From an uncultured bacterium (GTDB lineage: Bacteria; Patescibacteriota; Gracilibacteria; Absconditabacterales; Absconditicoccaceae): 64,000 nt of DNA. The notes beneath the pieces are model-generated. The model was given only the letters and a program-made list of their open reading frames with translations. It was not told where the DNA came from and searched no databases. Below are positions 20,561 through 30,633 of this stretch, piece after piece. Position numbers and translations under genes: made by a program. Location of the stretch: positions 1 to 64,000 of the forward strand of contig CALMFT010000013.1 of assembly GCA_937862565.1 (NCBI GenBank), in the 5' to 3' direction. How positions within the stretch are numbered: the stretch's first letter is position 1; each line of letters opens with the position of its first letter.

Positions 20561-21013
20561 ATGCTACATTATGGAGACGAAGCTCTCAAAAAACATGCTA
20601 AAGAATTGGAGGAGTACGAAAAAAAATACCCTAATGAATCTCGAAAGACTAATCTCACTCAAGAAGAGATTGAGATGTTTGAACTACAAAGAAAGGTATT
20701 CCCAGAGGGTATTTCCTATGCAGAAAGACTAAGAATTTTGAAGGAGTTGAGAAAAGCACCTGCACCTAAAAAAACACATCAATCACCTGCTATAATTAAA
20801 ATACCTGCAAGACACAAAATAGAATACCAATTAATAGAGCAAATAGATAACTATTGAGAAACTTATTACAAAGCATCCTCAACTCAACTACCATGATTTA
20901 GAGTAGAGTGAAAAAATGATGAAGAGATAAAAAAAAAGATAAGAGCTTATTTGCCAATATATATCAAAAAAATCACCATTAGAAACTTCAACCAGACACA
21001 ATGACTAAAGTAA
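20561..21013 (+). CDS. Hypothetical protein (150 residues)
   Basis: Charged, helical N-terminal half (DEALKKHAKELEEYEKKYP), a proline-lysine linker, and a C-terminal beta-alpha segment after UGA glycines (QLPGFRVEGKNDEEIKKKI). The shape suggests a DNA- or protein-binding accessory factor, but no family is recognised. It follows the membrane protein gene by 68 bases, same strand. Confidence 0.5.
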
Positions 21014-21115
21014 AACCAGATTGAAACTAACTCTAATATATCTATAAGCTCAGTGCAACATCCTAAGTTCGTTTTTTATTTTATAGAGTATTGAAAAGAA
21101 TAGATTAAAGATGCA

Positions 21116-22141
21116 ATGCTCAAACTAACTTTAACCAATAACTCAATAATTAGGGAGATCGGAATTGATCTTAGGTTTCAAGCACCTATAAGCTATGAAG
21201 AGTATTGTAGTAATTCAGAATATGAAGATATTATGGATAGTGAATCTGTCTTATGGTCAAAGTTTATTATTACTAATAGATCCTTTTGGTCATGATGGGA
21301 GCATGAGGATATGAAGTCTTATGAATTGATACTAACAGATTTGCTTGATCATAGCTACATTGAAACATTTGAGGATGTATTTGAACCAGAGTACTTCATG
21401 TACTTAGAAGAAAATAGTTACGAGGAGCTCATAAAAGGTAATATAACTGACCTACGTTCATTAAATTATAACTTGAACTATATAAAGCATTATCTTACTA
21501 AGAATAAGTTCTTTTATTCGACAAAGCAATGATCGATATTTAAATCTGCAAAACTGTTAGTTCCTTATATTACTAATTCTATTCAAATGAATGGAGACGA
21601 GGCAACTAGCAAGATCAAGAAAAAGGTTAAATTTTCCCAAGTTCAGTTTGATAATAAAATAGCCGCATACTTACGATTCTTGACCATAGTTTCCGATTTA
21701 AATTTGTTTTTAGTTATTGATCCCTATGATCAAACTTATACGGTTATTGAGGATATTGATTTGCATAAATACGCTCCACTCTATTTCCTATGTATTAACC
21801 TTTGAAATGGATTTAGGGGCTTAACAAATGATAACTCCATCAAACTCATAGAATCTATTAAGTCTAAGTATAGCAATTTATGAAGAACTCAAATGGTAAA
21901 AGTATTTCAAGATATACAAGAAGCTATAAATACAAAAGCGAGCTTTAAGATTAAATTAGATATTAATAAGGGAGATATTAATTATTTAGATGCTAAGTTC
22001 AGAGATCAGGACTTAAGTAAGATAAATGAATACAAATGATTCATGAATGATGGTAATGTTACATCTAGTACAACTATAGAAGAGTATAACTGAAAGCCAA
22101 CAGCCATAACTGGATACAGAAGAAAGAGATATAAACAATAA
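21116..22141 (+). CDS. Hypothetical protein (341 residues)
   Basis: Read with UGA=Gly, this is a continuous 341-residue soluble protein without signal peptide or membrane helices. It is rich in acidic and aromatic residues in the first half (FEDVFEPEYFMYLEENSYEE) and becomes basic at the C terminus (TGYRRKRYKQ). No catalytic motif is seen. It is the last gene before a new promoter at 22157. It probably belongs to the element's cargo. Confidence 0.6.
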
Positions 22142-22156
22142 CAAAAGTATTTGCTT

Positions 22157-22184
22157 TTGAGTGCAAGAATATTACTGTTATAAT
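22157..22184 (+). promoter_or_regulatory. Probable sigma-70-type promoter
   Basis: TTGAGT, a 16-base spacer and a perfect TATAAT precede the 46-residue gene by about 80 bases and could drive the small gene, the Xre regulator and the recombinase. Confidence 0.5.
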
Positions 22185-22262
22185 ATCTCTTTGGTGAGAA
22201 TCTTTATGAGACAGGTTGTATACTCCTATGATAGGGTCAAAATAACCAAAAATCTTATAAGT

Positions 22263-22403
22263 ATGAGCTTAGAAAAAGCAAAAGAACTTCTATGATCTTT
22301 TGCTAATAACTATACAGACGAAGAAATCATGCAAATGATTGATTATCTTATGGCTATTGCAAACATTGTTATAGAAAATCATTACAAGAAAAGAGGCTAT
22401 TAA
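22263..22403 (+). CDS. Small conserved-looking protein near the recombinase
   Basis: A 46-residue ORF (one UGA glycine) reads as SLEKAKELLGSFANNYTDEE followed by a hydrophobic helix and a basic end. Small proteins of this pattern (KAKELLG, then a TDEEI motif and a long helix) are common beside serine recombinases and Xre genes on mobile elements. This is from memory and no function is known. Its stop codon lies within the following terminator. Confidence 0.55.
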
Positions 22404-22414
22404 GCCTTTTTTTT
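22394..22414 (+). terminator. Intrinsic terminator
   Basis: AGGCT pairs with AGCCT around a 4-base loop and is followed by eight T. The stop codon of the small gene is inside the loop. Confidence 0.75.
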
Positions 22415-22499
22415 CATTTTCAATTATAGTTGATTTTCCTAATATAAAAAATAAAATATATCGAACTCAGAATTATTTACTCAATAATGCTTAGATACT

Positions 22500-22706
22500 A
22501 TGATAAAGAATAATATAAAGAGTTTGATAAAAAATAAATCAAAAACACTCATGCAAGTTTCTAGAGAAACAGGCTTATCATTTCAACAATTATCTAATAT
22601 ACAAAATAACAAACCAAGTAAGATATCTTATCAGACTATGTGAATATTAGTAGAATACTTCGAATGTTCTTTTAATGATATATTTGAAATGGCCAATGAC
22701 TACTAA
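22500..22706 (+). CDS. Xre-family transcriptional regulator
   Basis: The 68-residue protein is a minimal Cro/C1 helix-turn-helix: LMQVSRETGLSFQQLSNIQN is the recognition region, and SYQTMGILVEYFECSFNDIF is the closing helices typical of the YozG-like subgroup. One UGA glycine is in YQTMG. The gene overlaps the recombinase start by 11 bases, so the two are translationally linked, and it likely controls excision. Confidence 0.8.
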
Positions 22707-24483
22707 AAAGAAGTCCTATAAAGAAAATAGATGACACTACGACATAAGGACTTGAAAGATAATTAAAAAGGGTGCTTTAGTTCATGATTGAGCATACAGA
22801 GCTATTGCTTATGTAAGGGTTTCTGATGAAAAACAAGTTAAACTATGATATGGAATGGAAGGACAATCATCCACTATAAAAGTATTTTGTAAGGATCATA
22901 ATTGGGAATTAGATAGAGAGTTTGAAGATGAAGCAATCAGTGGTGGAGAATTAAAAAGAGAATGATTATTGGCAGCCATAAAGTATCTGGAGGAAGAGAA
23001 CAAAAATTATACTAAAATTCATTACTTTGTTATCACTGAGTATTCTAGGATATCAAGAAGTGATGATTTATGAGCTACTTATGAAATACATCAAAGAATA
23101 GAAGCTACAGGTTGTAAAGTAGTAGCTACTATGAACCCTATTTTATGAAATGATGAGAATAGCGAACTAATACAAGATATGAATTATATGTTTGCAAAGC
23201 ATGAAAGACGTAAAATTAAGGTAAGGACTAAGAATGGAATGAGGGCAAGAATATTGGAATGAAATCGACCATTTCCAGAGCCTGCATGATATACTAGAAT
23301 AAAAGAGAAAGTAGGTCATAAATTAGTAAGTAGGATCATTAAACAAGAGCCACAAGCCTCTATTATTAAGGAATGATTAGAGATGTTTGCTAATGGAGTA
23401 ATTGTCAATCAAACACAGCTTATAAATTACTTTAATGAAAAAAAGCTGAGATCAAATAGTCACTCCGCTAACCCATGAAAGCTTTATATAGACTTTGCAA
23501 ATAGATTGTTTGAAATAGAAAAATTGATGTTTTATACTGGTCATGTGATATATCCTGCTTATGATGTTATTGAGCCTATTAAGGGTCACCGAGAGCCATT
23601 AATAAGTATATCAACTGCTCATAAAATATTGGATAGACTAGATAAAAAATGAAACAATAAATACTGACCTAGAAAGGATACAAGCGATAAGTATCCATTA
23701 AGAGGATTATTATTTTGTCCAGAGTGTGAGATACCTTTTACCGCAAGTCCCTCAAAAGGAAAACTAGGAAAATATTATGATTACTATCTTATTAACTCGA
23801 AAAAAGCTCCTAAGGAACTTAGAAGAAGTGTTTCTGTAGACAAAGTGCATGAGGAGTTCAGAGAATTATTAAAGCTACTTATACCAAAGCCAGAAATTGT
23901 GTTACTTTTAAAGGAGATATTTAATAGTGTGGTTGGTCAAAAAGAAAGCCTATTTAATAGTGTACTATCTCAAAAGAGAGCTAGGATAAGAGAGATAGAA
24001 AAGAAAGTAGAGTTACTACAATCTAAGTTCTATATGCTTACAAATCAAACATTGATAAAGAAAATGGAACAAGAGCGATGAGAGTTAGAACAAGAGAAAG
24101 ATTTATTAATTGAGGATATTGCAAAGGAACATTTAACGCAGAATGAGTTTGATTCAGTTTACAATGATTTTATAGATATAATAGAAAATCCTTTAGCCGT
24201 ATGGGACTTACAGGACGTTGATACAAAACAACTTTTAATTGGGGTTCTATTTGGGGGTAAAATTTACTATTCAAAAAAAGGATCTTTTCAAACCCCTCAG
24301 AAATCCCTTATATACTCTATTTTAGACCGCATAGGCGGTGTTAATAATCCAGTGGGTCGGCCTACGAGGATCGAACTCGCGACAACAGGTACCACAAACC
24401 TGTGCTCTACCAACTGAGCTAAGGCCGACATATGTCTCAGAATAGTAGAGAAGAACGCTCAAATATCAAGATATTTTGATTAA
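22696..24483 (+). CDS. Large serine recombinase (site-specific integrase)
   Basis: The 595-residue protein has a resolvase-type catalytic domain (AIAYVRVSDEKQ with the nucleophilic Ser, then EGQSSTIKVF and ISRSDD), a recombinase domain (IKEGLEMFANG), a partial zinc ribbon (RGLLFCPECEIPF; its second Cys pair is not evident), a coiled coil (about residues 420-500) and a tail. About fifteen UGA glycines are used. ATG at 22696 overlaps the Xre gene; the usual family N-terminal VRVS follows 40 residues later. The last 45 or so codons run antisense through tRNA-His and end at TAA 24481, so the tail depends on the chromosomal junction. Confidence 0.88.
24353..24429 (-). tRNA. tRNA-His (GTG)
   Basis: The minus strand gives a full cloverleaf: acceptor TCGGCCT with AGGCCGA, D arm with GGTAGAGC, anticodon loop TTGTGGT (anticodon GTG) on stem CAGGT/ACCTG, and a T arm with GTTCGATCC. 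The extra G-1 opposite C73, specific to tRNA-His, is encoded, as is CCA. Its 3' end is the proposed integration site. Confidence 0.95.
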
Positions 24484-24771
24484 GAAGCATGCTTTTATGT
24501 AAAACGTAGGTAAATAGCTTGTTTTGAGACATAAAATACGCTCTGTTTGACATGTCAACCAATCTACTTATATTCAGATTATTCATAATACTATTATCAA
24601 ACCGACTTTCATCATTTCAATAGGAAGATGTGAATTATTTGTAAAATGTCAATATCTGTATCGCTTGAATAAGCGTGAAATTTGGTTTAAACTGTCTTAA
24701 TATATTATGCAAAATTTGCAAAATACTCACTTTGGTTTTGCTTTTTTTATTTAGATTTTATAACTTATCAT

Positions 24772-25752
24772 ATGCCAGTATTAGGGAAAAAGAAGGTAAC
24801 AGACGGTATTAAGCTCAATGATAGCGGTTCAGTTTTTTATGATTTATATGTTCAACAAAAAAGAGCAATTTGGTTTCCTGAAGAAATTCAAGTTAGTCAG
24901 GACTTGATGGACTGGCATGGCATGGCAGACAAAGAAAGAGCGATGTTTGAAAATCTTATTGGTTATTTTGTAACTTCAGAATTGTTGGTTCAAAATGTAT
25001 TGGGAGAATCTTTTTATCCGTATATCATTGATCCTAGAGTAAAACAAGCAATGACTGTACAGATGTTCATGGAAGACATCCATAGTGATTTCTTCGAGAT
25101 CATCTTAAATACTTTCCAAATGGATAGAGAAAAAGCATATAATCTGACTTCTGTTCATCCATTGTTGAAGAAAAAACAAGATTGGGTAGCTCAGGCAGCA
25201 GATAAGATTAGTATTTCAAATGGTGGTATTGATCCAGACTCAAAAGAAGGCAAGAAAGCTATTCTTCATGCAATCTTACTCAGTAGTATTATTCAAGAAG
25301 GAATTTTCTTCTATAGTGCTTTTGCTTTATTCTTGGCATTTAGAGAGATGGGGAAATTAACTAATGTGAGCAATGGTATCGATTTGGTGCTGATTGATGA
25401 GAGTTTCCACTTGAAATTGGGTATAGAACTTATACTAGCTATATTAGAAGAGTCACCAGAAATAGCACAAGATGAAGAATTTGTCAAGCTTATACAAACT
25501 ACTATTGTGGAATGTACAGAACTCGAACTTGAGTTTGTAAAAGAACAATTTGAAGGAAATACTATCAATGGATTGAGTTATGCAGAAATGGAACAATATT
25601 TGAAATATGTAACTGACAGAAGACTCGAAGAACTAGGATTTAATGCGTACTATTTGATTCCAGATAATCCATTAAGATTCCTCAAGAAACAAGATCTTAC
25701 TACCTTACAAAACTTCTTTGAGACTACTCCTATCAATTACACAAACTTCTAA
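24772..25752 (+). CDS. nrdB: Ribonucleotide reductase class I beta subunit, class Ic-like
   Basis: NrdB holds the metal cofactor that starts ribonucleotide reduction by NrdA. In this 326-residue protein the ligands are Glu70, Glu101, His104 (EDIHSDFF), Glu176 (IIQEGIFF), Glu210 and His213 (DESFHL), with the family's normal spacings. The position of the radical tyrosine (His104 plus four) is Phe108, and the first ligand is Glu, not Asp. Both features match the Chlamydia trachomatis class Ic (Mn/Fe) type. No UGA codons occur. It opens the deoxynucleotide gene block. Confidence 0.93.
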   Translation: MPVLGKKKVTDGIKLNDSGSVFYDLYVQQKRAIWFPEEIQVSQDLMDWHGMADKERAMFENLIGYFVTSELLVQNVLGESFYPYIIDPRVKQAMTVQMFMEDIHSDFFEIILNTFQMDREKAYNLTSVHPLLKKKQDWVAQAADKISISNGGIDPDSKEGKKAILHAILLSSIIQEGIFFYSAFALFLAFREMGKLTNVSNGIDLVLIDESFHLKLGIELILAILEESPEIAQDEEFVKLIQTTIVECTELELEFVKEQFEGNTINGLSYAEMEQYLKYVTDRRLEELGFNAYYLIPDNPLRFLKKQDLTTLQNFFETTPINYTNF

Positions 25753-25786
25753 TCAGATCATAAATTATTTTATAAATTATGCTCCT

Positions 25787-25972
25787 ATGTCAAATATTAC
25801 TACTTACGATGAGCCTAAAAAACCAAAATGTTGTGAAAATTGACCAAGTCCATCTTGTAAGTGGAAAATGAGTTGTAAAAAAGCGCAATGGGAAATATTC
25901 AATGAATTCATGGAAAATAAACAGAAAGAAGAACAAAACCTAGAAACTAATACTGATCAAATGGGTGCATAA
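25787..25972 (+). CDS. Small cysteine-rich protein in the nrd block
   Basis: A 61-residue ORF contains KPKCCENGPSPSCKWKMSCK, in which four cysteines could bind zinc or an iron-sulfur cluster; one glycine is UGA. The C-terminal half is an acidic helix. It lies between nrdB and tdk on the same strand with short gaps. No family is recognised. Confidence 0.55.
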
Positions 25973-26016
25973 ATTACAGAGGAATATTATTGATTAATTT
26001 GGATAAAATTTGAAAA

Positions 26017-26595
26017 ATGAAAAAGCAAAAAACACTTGGCTCAATCGAACTGATCTGCGGATCAATGTTCAGCGGTAAAACAGAGGAGTTTATCCGCAGA
26101 GTAAAAAGAGCCGTGATTGCGAAACAAAAGATCATATTATTTAAACCAAAAATCGATAATAGGAGCGAAGCAAACCATATTATATCTCATGACGGAGCTA
26201 AATTGGAGTCCATCATGGTAACGAAAACAAGTGATATCGTAGAAGCAATCAAGAGTACAAACTACGACGTAATTGGAATCGATGAAATACAGTTTTTTGA
26301 CCAACATATTGTGCATTTGTGTAATAAATTAGCTGACGAAGGAGTGAGAGTAATATTGGCGGGGTTGGACTTGGATTCGAAGGGGAGACCTTTCGGACCG
26401 GTACCAAACCTCATGTCTATCGCAGATACAGTGATAAAACTTCATGCTATCTGTACCAAGTGCGGTGCTCATGCTCACTACAGTTACCGTATGTCGCCTA
26501 TCGATAAGCAGGTACTCGTAGCTGGATCTGATGCGTATATGGCACTGTGTAGAAATTGTTATAGCGAGACAGGAGATGGAAATATGGACAAATAA
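26017..26595 (+). CDS. tdk: Thymidine kinase
   Basis: The enzyme phosphorylates thymidine to dTMP in the salvage pathway. The 192-residue protein has the type II kinase P-loop GSMFSGKTEEFIRRVKRA, the DEIQFFD Walker B/lid motif, an ILAGLDLD segment and a zinc site of four cysteines (CTKCG and CRNC). Length and order fit bacterial TdK. The GC content at the start is slightly higher than its neighbours. It uses no UGA codons. Confidence 0.95.
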   Translation: MKKQKTLGSIELICGSMFSGKTEEFIRRVKRAVIAKQKIILFKPKIDNRSEANHIISHDGAKLESIMVTKTSDIVEAIKSTNYDVIGIDEIQFFDQHIVHLCNKLADEGVRVILAGLDLDSKGRPFGPVPNLMSIADTVIKLHAICTKCGAHAHYSYRMSPIDKQVLVAGSDAYMALCRNCYSETGDGNMDK

Positions 26596-26638
26596 TTAAA
26601 TAATATATAAGCTGATTTTATTTTGTTTATACATCATT

Positions 26639-26953
26639 ATGAAAAAAACTATCGCTCCAGAACAAGAAATGGTACAAGGTTACTTATTTCCAGAGGAAGA
26701 AAAAAAAGATCTAAAATTGCTTGAGAAATCAAAAGAGGAAACGGCGAGAGCTCTCGCTGTCACTTCTAAACAAAAGGAACCAAAGAAGTATGTTCCCTCT
26801 AAATTCGGGAAAGGGGGTGACTATGTAAATCCTGAAGGCGACGTTAAAAGGAGAACTACTTCAAAAAAACTTGACCAAAACAAGAAGAAGAAAGGAGAAA
26901 ATCTTCGAAAAACTGAAGATGGACGAAAGCCAACAGGAGGATTTGACCATTAA
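26639..26953 (+). CDS. Basic, probably disordered hypothetical protein
   Basis: The 104-residue product is dominated by Lys, Glu and Gly without hydrophobic core (for example KKLDQNKKKKGENLRK). It starts 43 bases after tdk and is followed by nrdA. It may bind nucleic acid. The family is not recognised, but the clean ATG-to-TAA frame and same-strand position support a real gene. Confidence 0.55.
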   Translation: MKKTIAPEQEMVQGYLFPEEEKKDLKLLEKSKEETARALAVTSKQKEPKKYVPSKFGKGGDYVNPEGDVKRRTTSKKLDQNKKKKGENLRKTEDGRKPTGGFDH

Positions 26954-27052
26954 TCTTTAAGATTCCCCACGAATCATTTATCAGAATATATTTTTTCAAT
27001 ACATAATTTATAGAATACTCAATTTTATTTTAACTCTAATCTCTAATCCCAA

Positions 27053-29617
27053 ATGGCAAAAACAGTTATTCACCGTGATGGAAGAATTGAACCATTCAAA
27101 ACAGAAAAGATTATTGATGCAATTAGATATCTTTTTGAAGGAAACAAAATTATGGATCCTTTTATGATGATGTTTAAGGTAATCAAGAATTTTGAACTTA
27201 AACTTCCAGATCAGGTGTCTACTGAAGAAATTGATCATCTCTTATTGAAGTCACTCGAAGGACTCATTCCTGAGGACCCAGAATATGATGCTCTTGCTAC
27301 AAAGCAGGTAAATAAAATGATTGAAAAATCTGTAAATGGTAAATTCCAATCTTTTTCTGAATACGTGAATTACGGTATCAAACAAGAACTTCTCGATCCT
27401 AGATTATTAGAATATGACTTGTGAGCATTGGAGTTGGCTATGGACTATACAAGAGATGGATTGTGGACTTACTTCGGTTTGGATACAGTAAAACATAGAT
27501 ATATGGTAAGAGATTATGATAAAAGTTTACTTGAAAAACCACAATGGATGTGGATGAGAGTGGCTATGGGACTGAGCTACAATGAAGAGGATAAAGAAGG
27601 ATTTGCTCTCAAAATATATGATAAGATAAGCAGATTTAAATATCTCCACGCTACACCAACTTTGATGAACAGTGGTACGAAGTTCCATCAGCTTATTTCT
27701 TGTTTTATTGGTGTGGTAGAAGATGATTTGGTGAGCATTATGGATAAGGCTAAAGAATCTGCACTGTATGTAAAGTATACTGGTGGAGTAGCAATGTCTA
27801 TCAATAAACTTCGTGCATTGGGTTCGCCAATTAGATCGATAAATACAGGTTCATGCGGTCCTATTCCGTTTATTAAAATTTTTGACACAACTATCAATAG
27901 TGTGGTAGTAGGCGGTAAAAGAGCTGCGAATATTGTAGTATATATGGAACCATGGCATAGAAATATCTACGACTTCTTGGATTTGAAAGAAACAAATGGT
28001 AATGATGCGGTGAGAGCAAGAAAAATCAACACTGCTTTGTGGATTCCAGATTTATTCATGAAACAAGTAGAAGTAAACGGAGATTGGTATTTATTTGATC
28101 CAGGAACGGCTAAAGGACTTGATGAATCTTGGGGAGATGAATTTGAAACTCTCTATTGGCACTATGCTGAATTGGCAGAAAAAGGAGAACTTAAAAATCG
28201 AGAAAAAGTAAAAGCACAAGAATTATACAAAGATATTCTAGTAAGAGCTGCTAAAACTGGTAACTATTGGCTCAATTTCAAAGATGCCCACAATCGTGGA
28301 AACCAAGCTAAACCGTACGCCATGATTCATAGTACGAACATGTGTACAGAAATTAGTATCGCAAACAGACCAGACAGCACAGCAACATGTACGCTTGCTT
28401 CACTCAATCTTGGTAGATTCACATCAAAACCAGGAGTGGGAATCAAGGTAGCAGATTTGAGCTTTGAAGAAAAGATAAAATTGTTTGACTGGGATGAACT
28501 TGAAGAAACAGTAAAGATCGCTATTCAAGCTTTGGATAATGTTATTGATATCAATTTCTTCCCTACTCCAGAATCGGAGAAGAACTCGTTTGACTTGAGA
28601 CCACTTGGACTTGGAATCATGTGATTTGGTGAAATGCTTATCGAACTCGAAATAGCATATGATAGTAAAGAAGCAGTAAAAATCTCTGATATGCTTGGTG
28701 AATTTATCTATAAACATGCATTGGATACCAGTAAAGAACTTGCAAGAACAAGAGGAACCTTCCGTGATTATCATGAAGGATATGGATATGAGCCAAGAAG
28801 AAATATCTTGTTGCTCAGTATTGCTCCTACAGCAAGTATCAGTAATATTGCTGGTACAAGTAGCTGTATTGAACCATATTACGCAAATGTGTATTCGAGA
28901 GAAACCACATCTGGTAAATTCACGATTGTGGTAAAACAACTTATCAATGAACTCAAAGCAAATGGTCTTTGGAATGAAGAAATCAAGAATAAAATCATAG
29001 AATATTCTGGAAGTGTACAATTCATCCCAGAACTTGATGGTGTTATCGACAAATCAATTTATAAAACAGTATATGAGTCAGATCCGCTTGCTCAAGTAGA
29101 CATAGCTGCTGCATGGCAAAAACATATTGATCAGGGTATTTCTAGAAATATCTATGGTGATGAAACTTGGAGAGATAGACTTGGAGATGTATACATGTAT
29201 GCATGGAAACAAGGGCTCAAAGGAACGTATTATTGCTTTATTGAAAAGACTATTAAAGGAGAAAAATACACACAAGATGTAAATAAAAGAGGAGAAAGAA
29301 AGGGATTCTGAATGGGAACACAAAATCTCACTGAAGCTCCTGCTTGCGGAATAGATGATGGAAGCGCAGTGGAGGCTAAGGTGAGTGAAGAAAAACCTGC
29401 AGTAAGAGGATTTGGTGCTTCTTTACAAAGAGCTCAAGAGCCGGTTGTAGAAGAAGAGATAGTCTATAGCGGTCTTACTAAAACAGAGATTGAAAAGAAA
29501 TTGGTAGACGAAATGGGTGTAGAATATGTAGAAAAACTTAAAAAAGGAGAAGTATATGCTAAGGGAGAATGCCCAGTAAATCCTTTCGAAAAGGTGATGT
29601 GTGATGGTTGTCAGTAG
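27053..29617 (+). CDS. nrdA: Ribonucleotide reductase class I alpha subunit
   Basis: NrdA reduces ribonucleoside diphosphates. The 854-residue protein (three UGA glycines, at about 27422, 28622 and 29309) starts with an ATP-cone (VIHRDGRIEPFKTEKI). The reductase core includes the redox Cys in QLISCFIGVV, the catalytic NMCTEI motif (Asn, Cys, Glu), a PTASISNIAGTS loop, and an RGTFRDYHEG region. The C-terminal tail carries the CDGC pair that reloads electrons. An ATP-cone implies allosteric dATP control. It pairs with the class Ic-like NrdB 1.3 kb upstream. Confidence 0.95.
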
Positions 29618-29668
29618 TAGGATTTTAGAAATATATTTTAACCAAATTTTATCTTTGCCTTATCGTAG

Positions 29669-30558
29669 ATGACTGAATTAACAACATTCGATAAAAAAAA
29701 CCTTTGATGAATTAAAACAAACACACGATGGAATAGAATTTTTGGTCTGCAAGAGAAATAGAATCTTTATTTGGATATAGTGGATGGAAGAGATTTAAGG
29801 AGTTAATAAAGAAAACAGAAAAAGTTATAAAAGTATTATGAGAAGCATCATCGGTGCATGTTGTCGGTATCGAAAAGTCGCAATTATTGCCCACAGGGGG
29901 AGAGAAAATAATAAAAGAATATGACTTTTTACTAACCAGATTCGCATGTTACTTGGCAGCACAAAATGGTGATTCAAGCAAAAAAGAAATTGCAATAGCC
30001 CAATCTTACTTTGCAGTGCAAACTAGGATACAGGAGGTACATCAGGAATTAGAAAAAGATAAGCAAAGGATAGATACAAGGCATAAGATAACAGAACAAA
30101 ATAAAAAATTGATAGCCGTAGCGCAAGACCACGGAGTAAAAGATTTCTGAAACTTTCATGATGTGTGATACTTAGGATTATATTGAATGAGAAATAAAGA
30201 ATTAGTGAAGTATAAAAACTTATGAACCGATACAATTCTTGACAGAGCTAATATGACCGAGCTTGCTGCAAATTTGTTTAGAATAACTCAAACACAAGAT
30301 AAATTAATATCTAATAAGGCAAACTGACAAATGGATTCAGAAAAGATACATTTTATGATTGGTGGAAAAATAAGACAAACGATAAAAGATATAGGTTGAG
30401 TATTACCTGAAAACTTAAAAGCAGAAGAGCATATAAAAACAGTAGCAAGGAGAGTTAAAGAAAAGGAAAAGGCTCTATGAGATCAGCCTCATGAAGAACC
30501 TACTGATTTTCCTAGTATTAACTGAAAAGAGCTTGGGTTGATTAAAAAAACTAAATAA
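29669..30558 (+). pseudogene. dinD: DNA-damage-inducible protein D (DinD), two frameshifts
   Basis: From about 29744 onward the frame encodes a clear DinD: WSAREIESLFGYSGWKRF, then [11 protein letters not shown], an AELAANLFR-type segment (TELAANLFRITQTQDKL), a GGKIRQTIKDIGG motif and a lysine-rich tail. The N-terminal codons are in two other frames. One base too many in the A8 run at 29693 and one in the T5 run at 29739 must each be skipped to join them. The total (890 bases) is two over a multiple of three. It is either a recent pseudogene, a sequencing or assembly error in homopolymers, or slippage-controlled. Many UGA glycines are used downstream. Confidence 0.75.
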
Positions 30559-30633
30559 ATTCTTCTAAATATTTCAACCCTAACAAAATCTAGAAAAGAA
30601 ATAATAAAATATTTTACATTAATTCATTAAAGA

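Larger units (their letters stand above)
14748..24358. mobile_element. Probable integrative element at tRNA-His
   Basis: A block of accessory genes ends with a large serine recombinase whose 3' end runs into the tRNA-His gene. It encodes an Xre regulator, a UmuDC-type polymerase, a NYN nuclease, a zinc-ribbon protein, several unknown proteins and an RNA candidate. The right edge is the CCA end of tRNA-His. The left edge is a guess based on a shared GTGGGTC at 14748 and 24352. The block uses UGA=Gly heavily and has only one copy of the genome's abundant 9-mer. No relaxase or conjugation genes were seen, so it is at most an integrative, possibly mobilisable, element. Confidence 0.5.

Noticed and set aside
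24534-24771. NrdR boxes before nrdB
   Set aside because: No pair of ACACxAxATATAGTGT-like sites is seen; only a GCAAAATTTGC near-palindrome, which is too weak to call.
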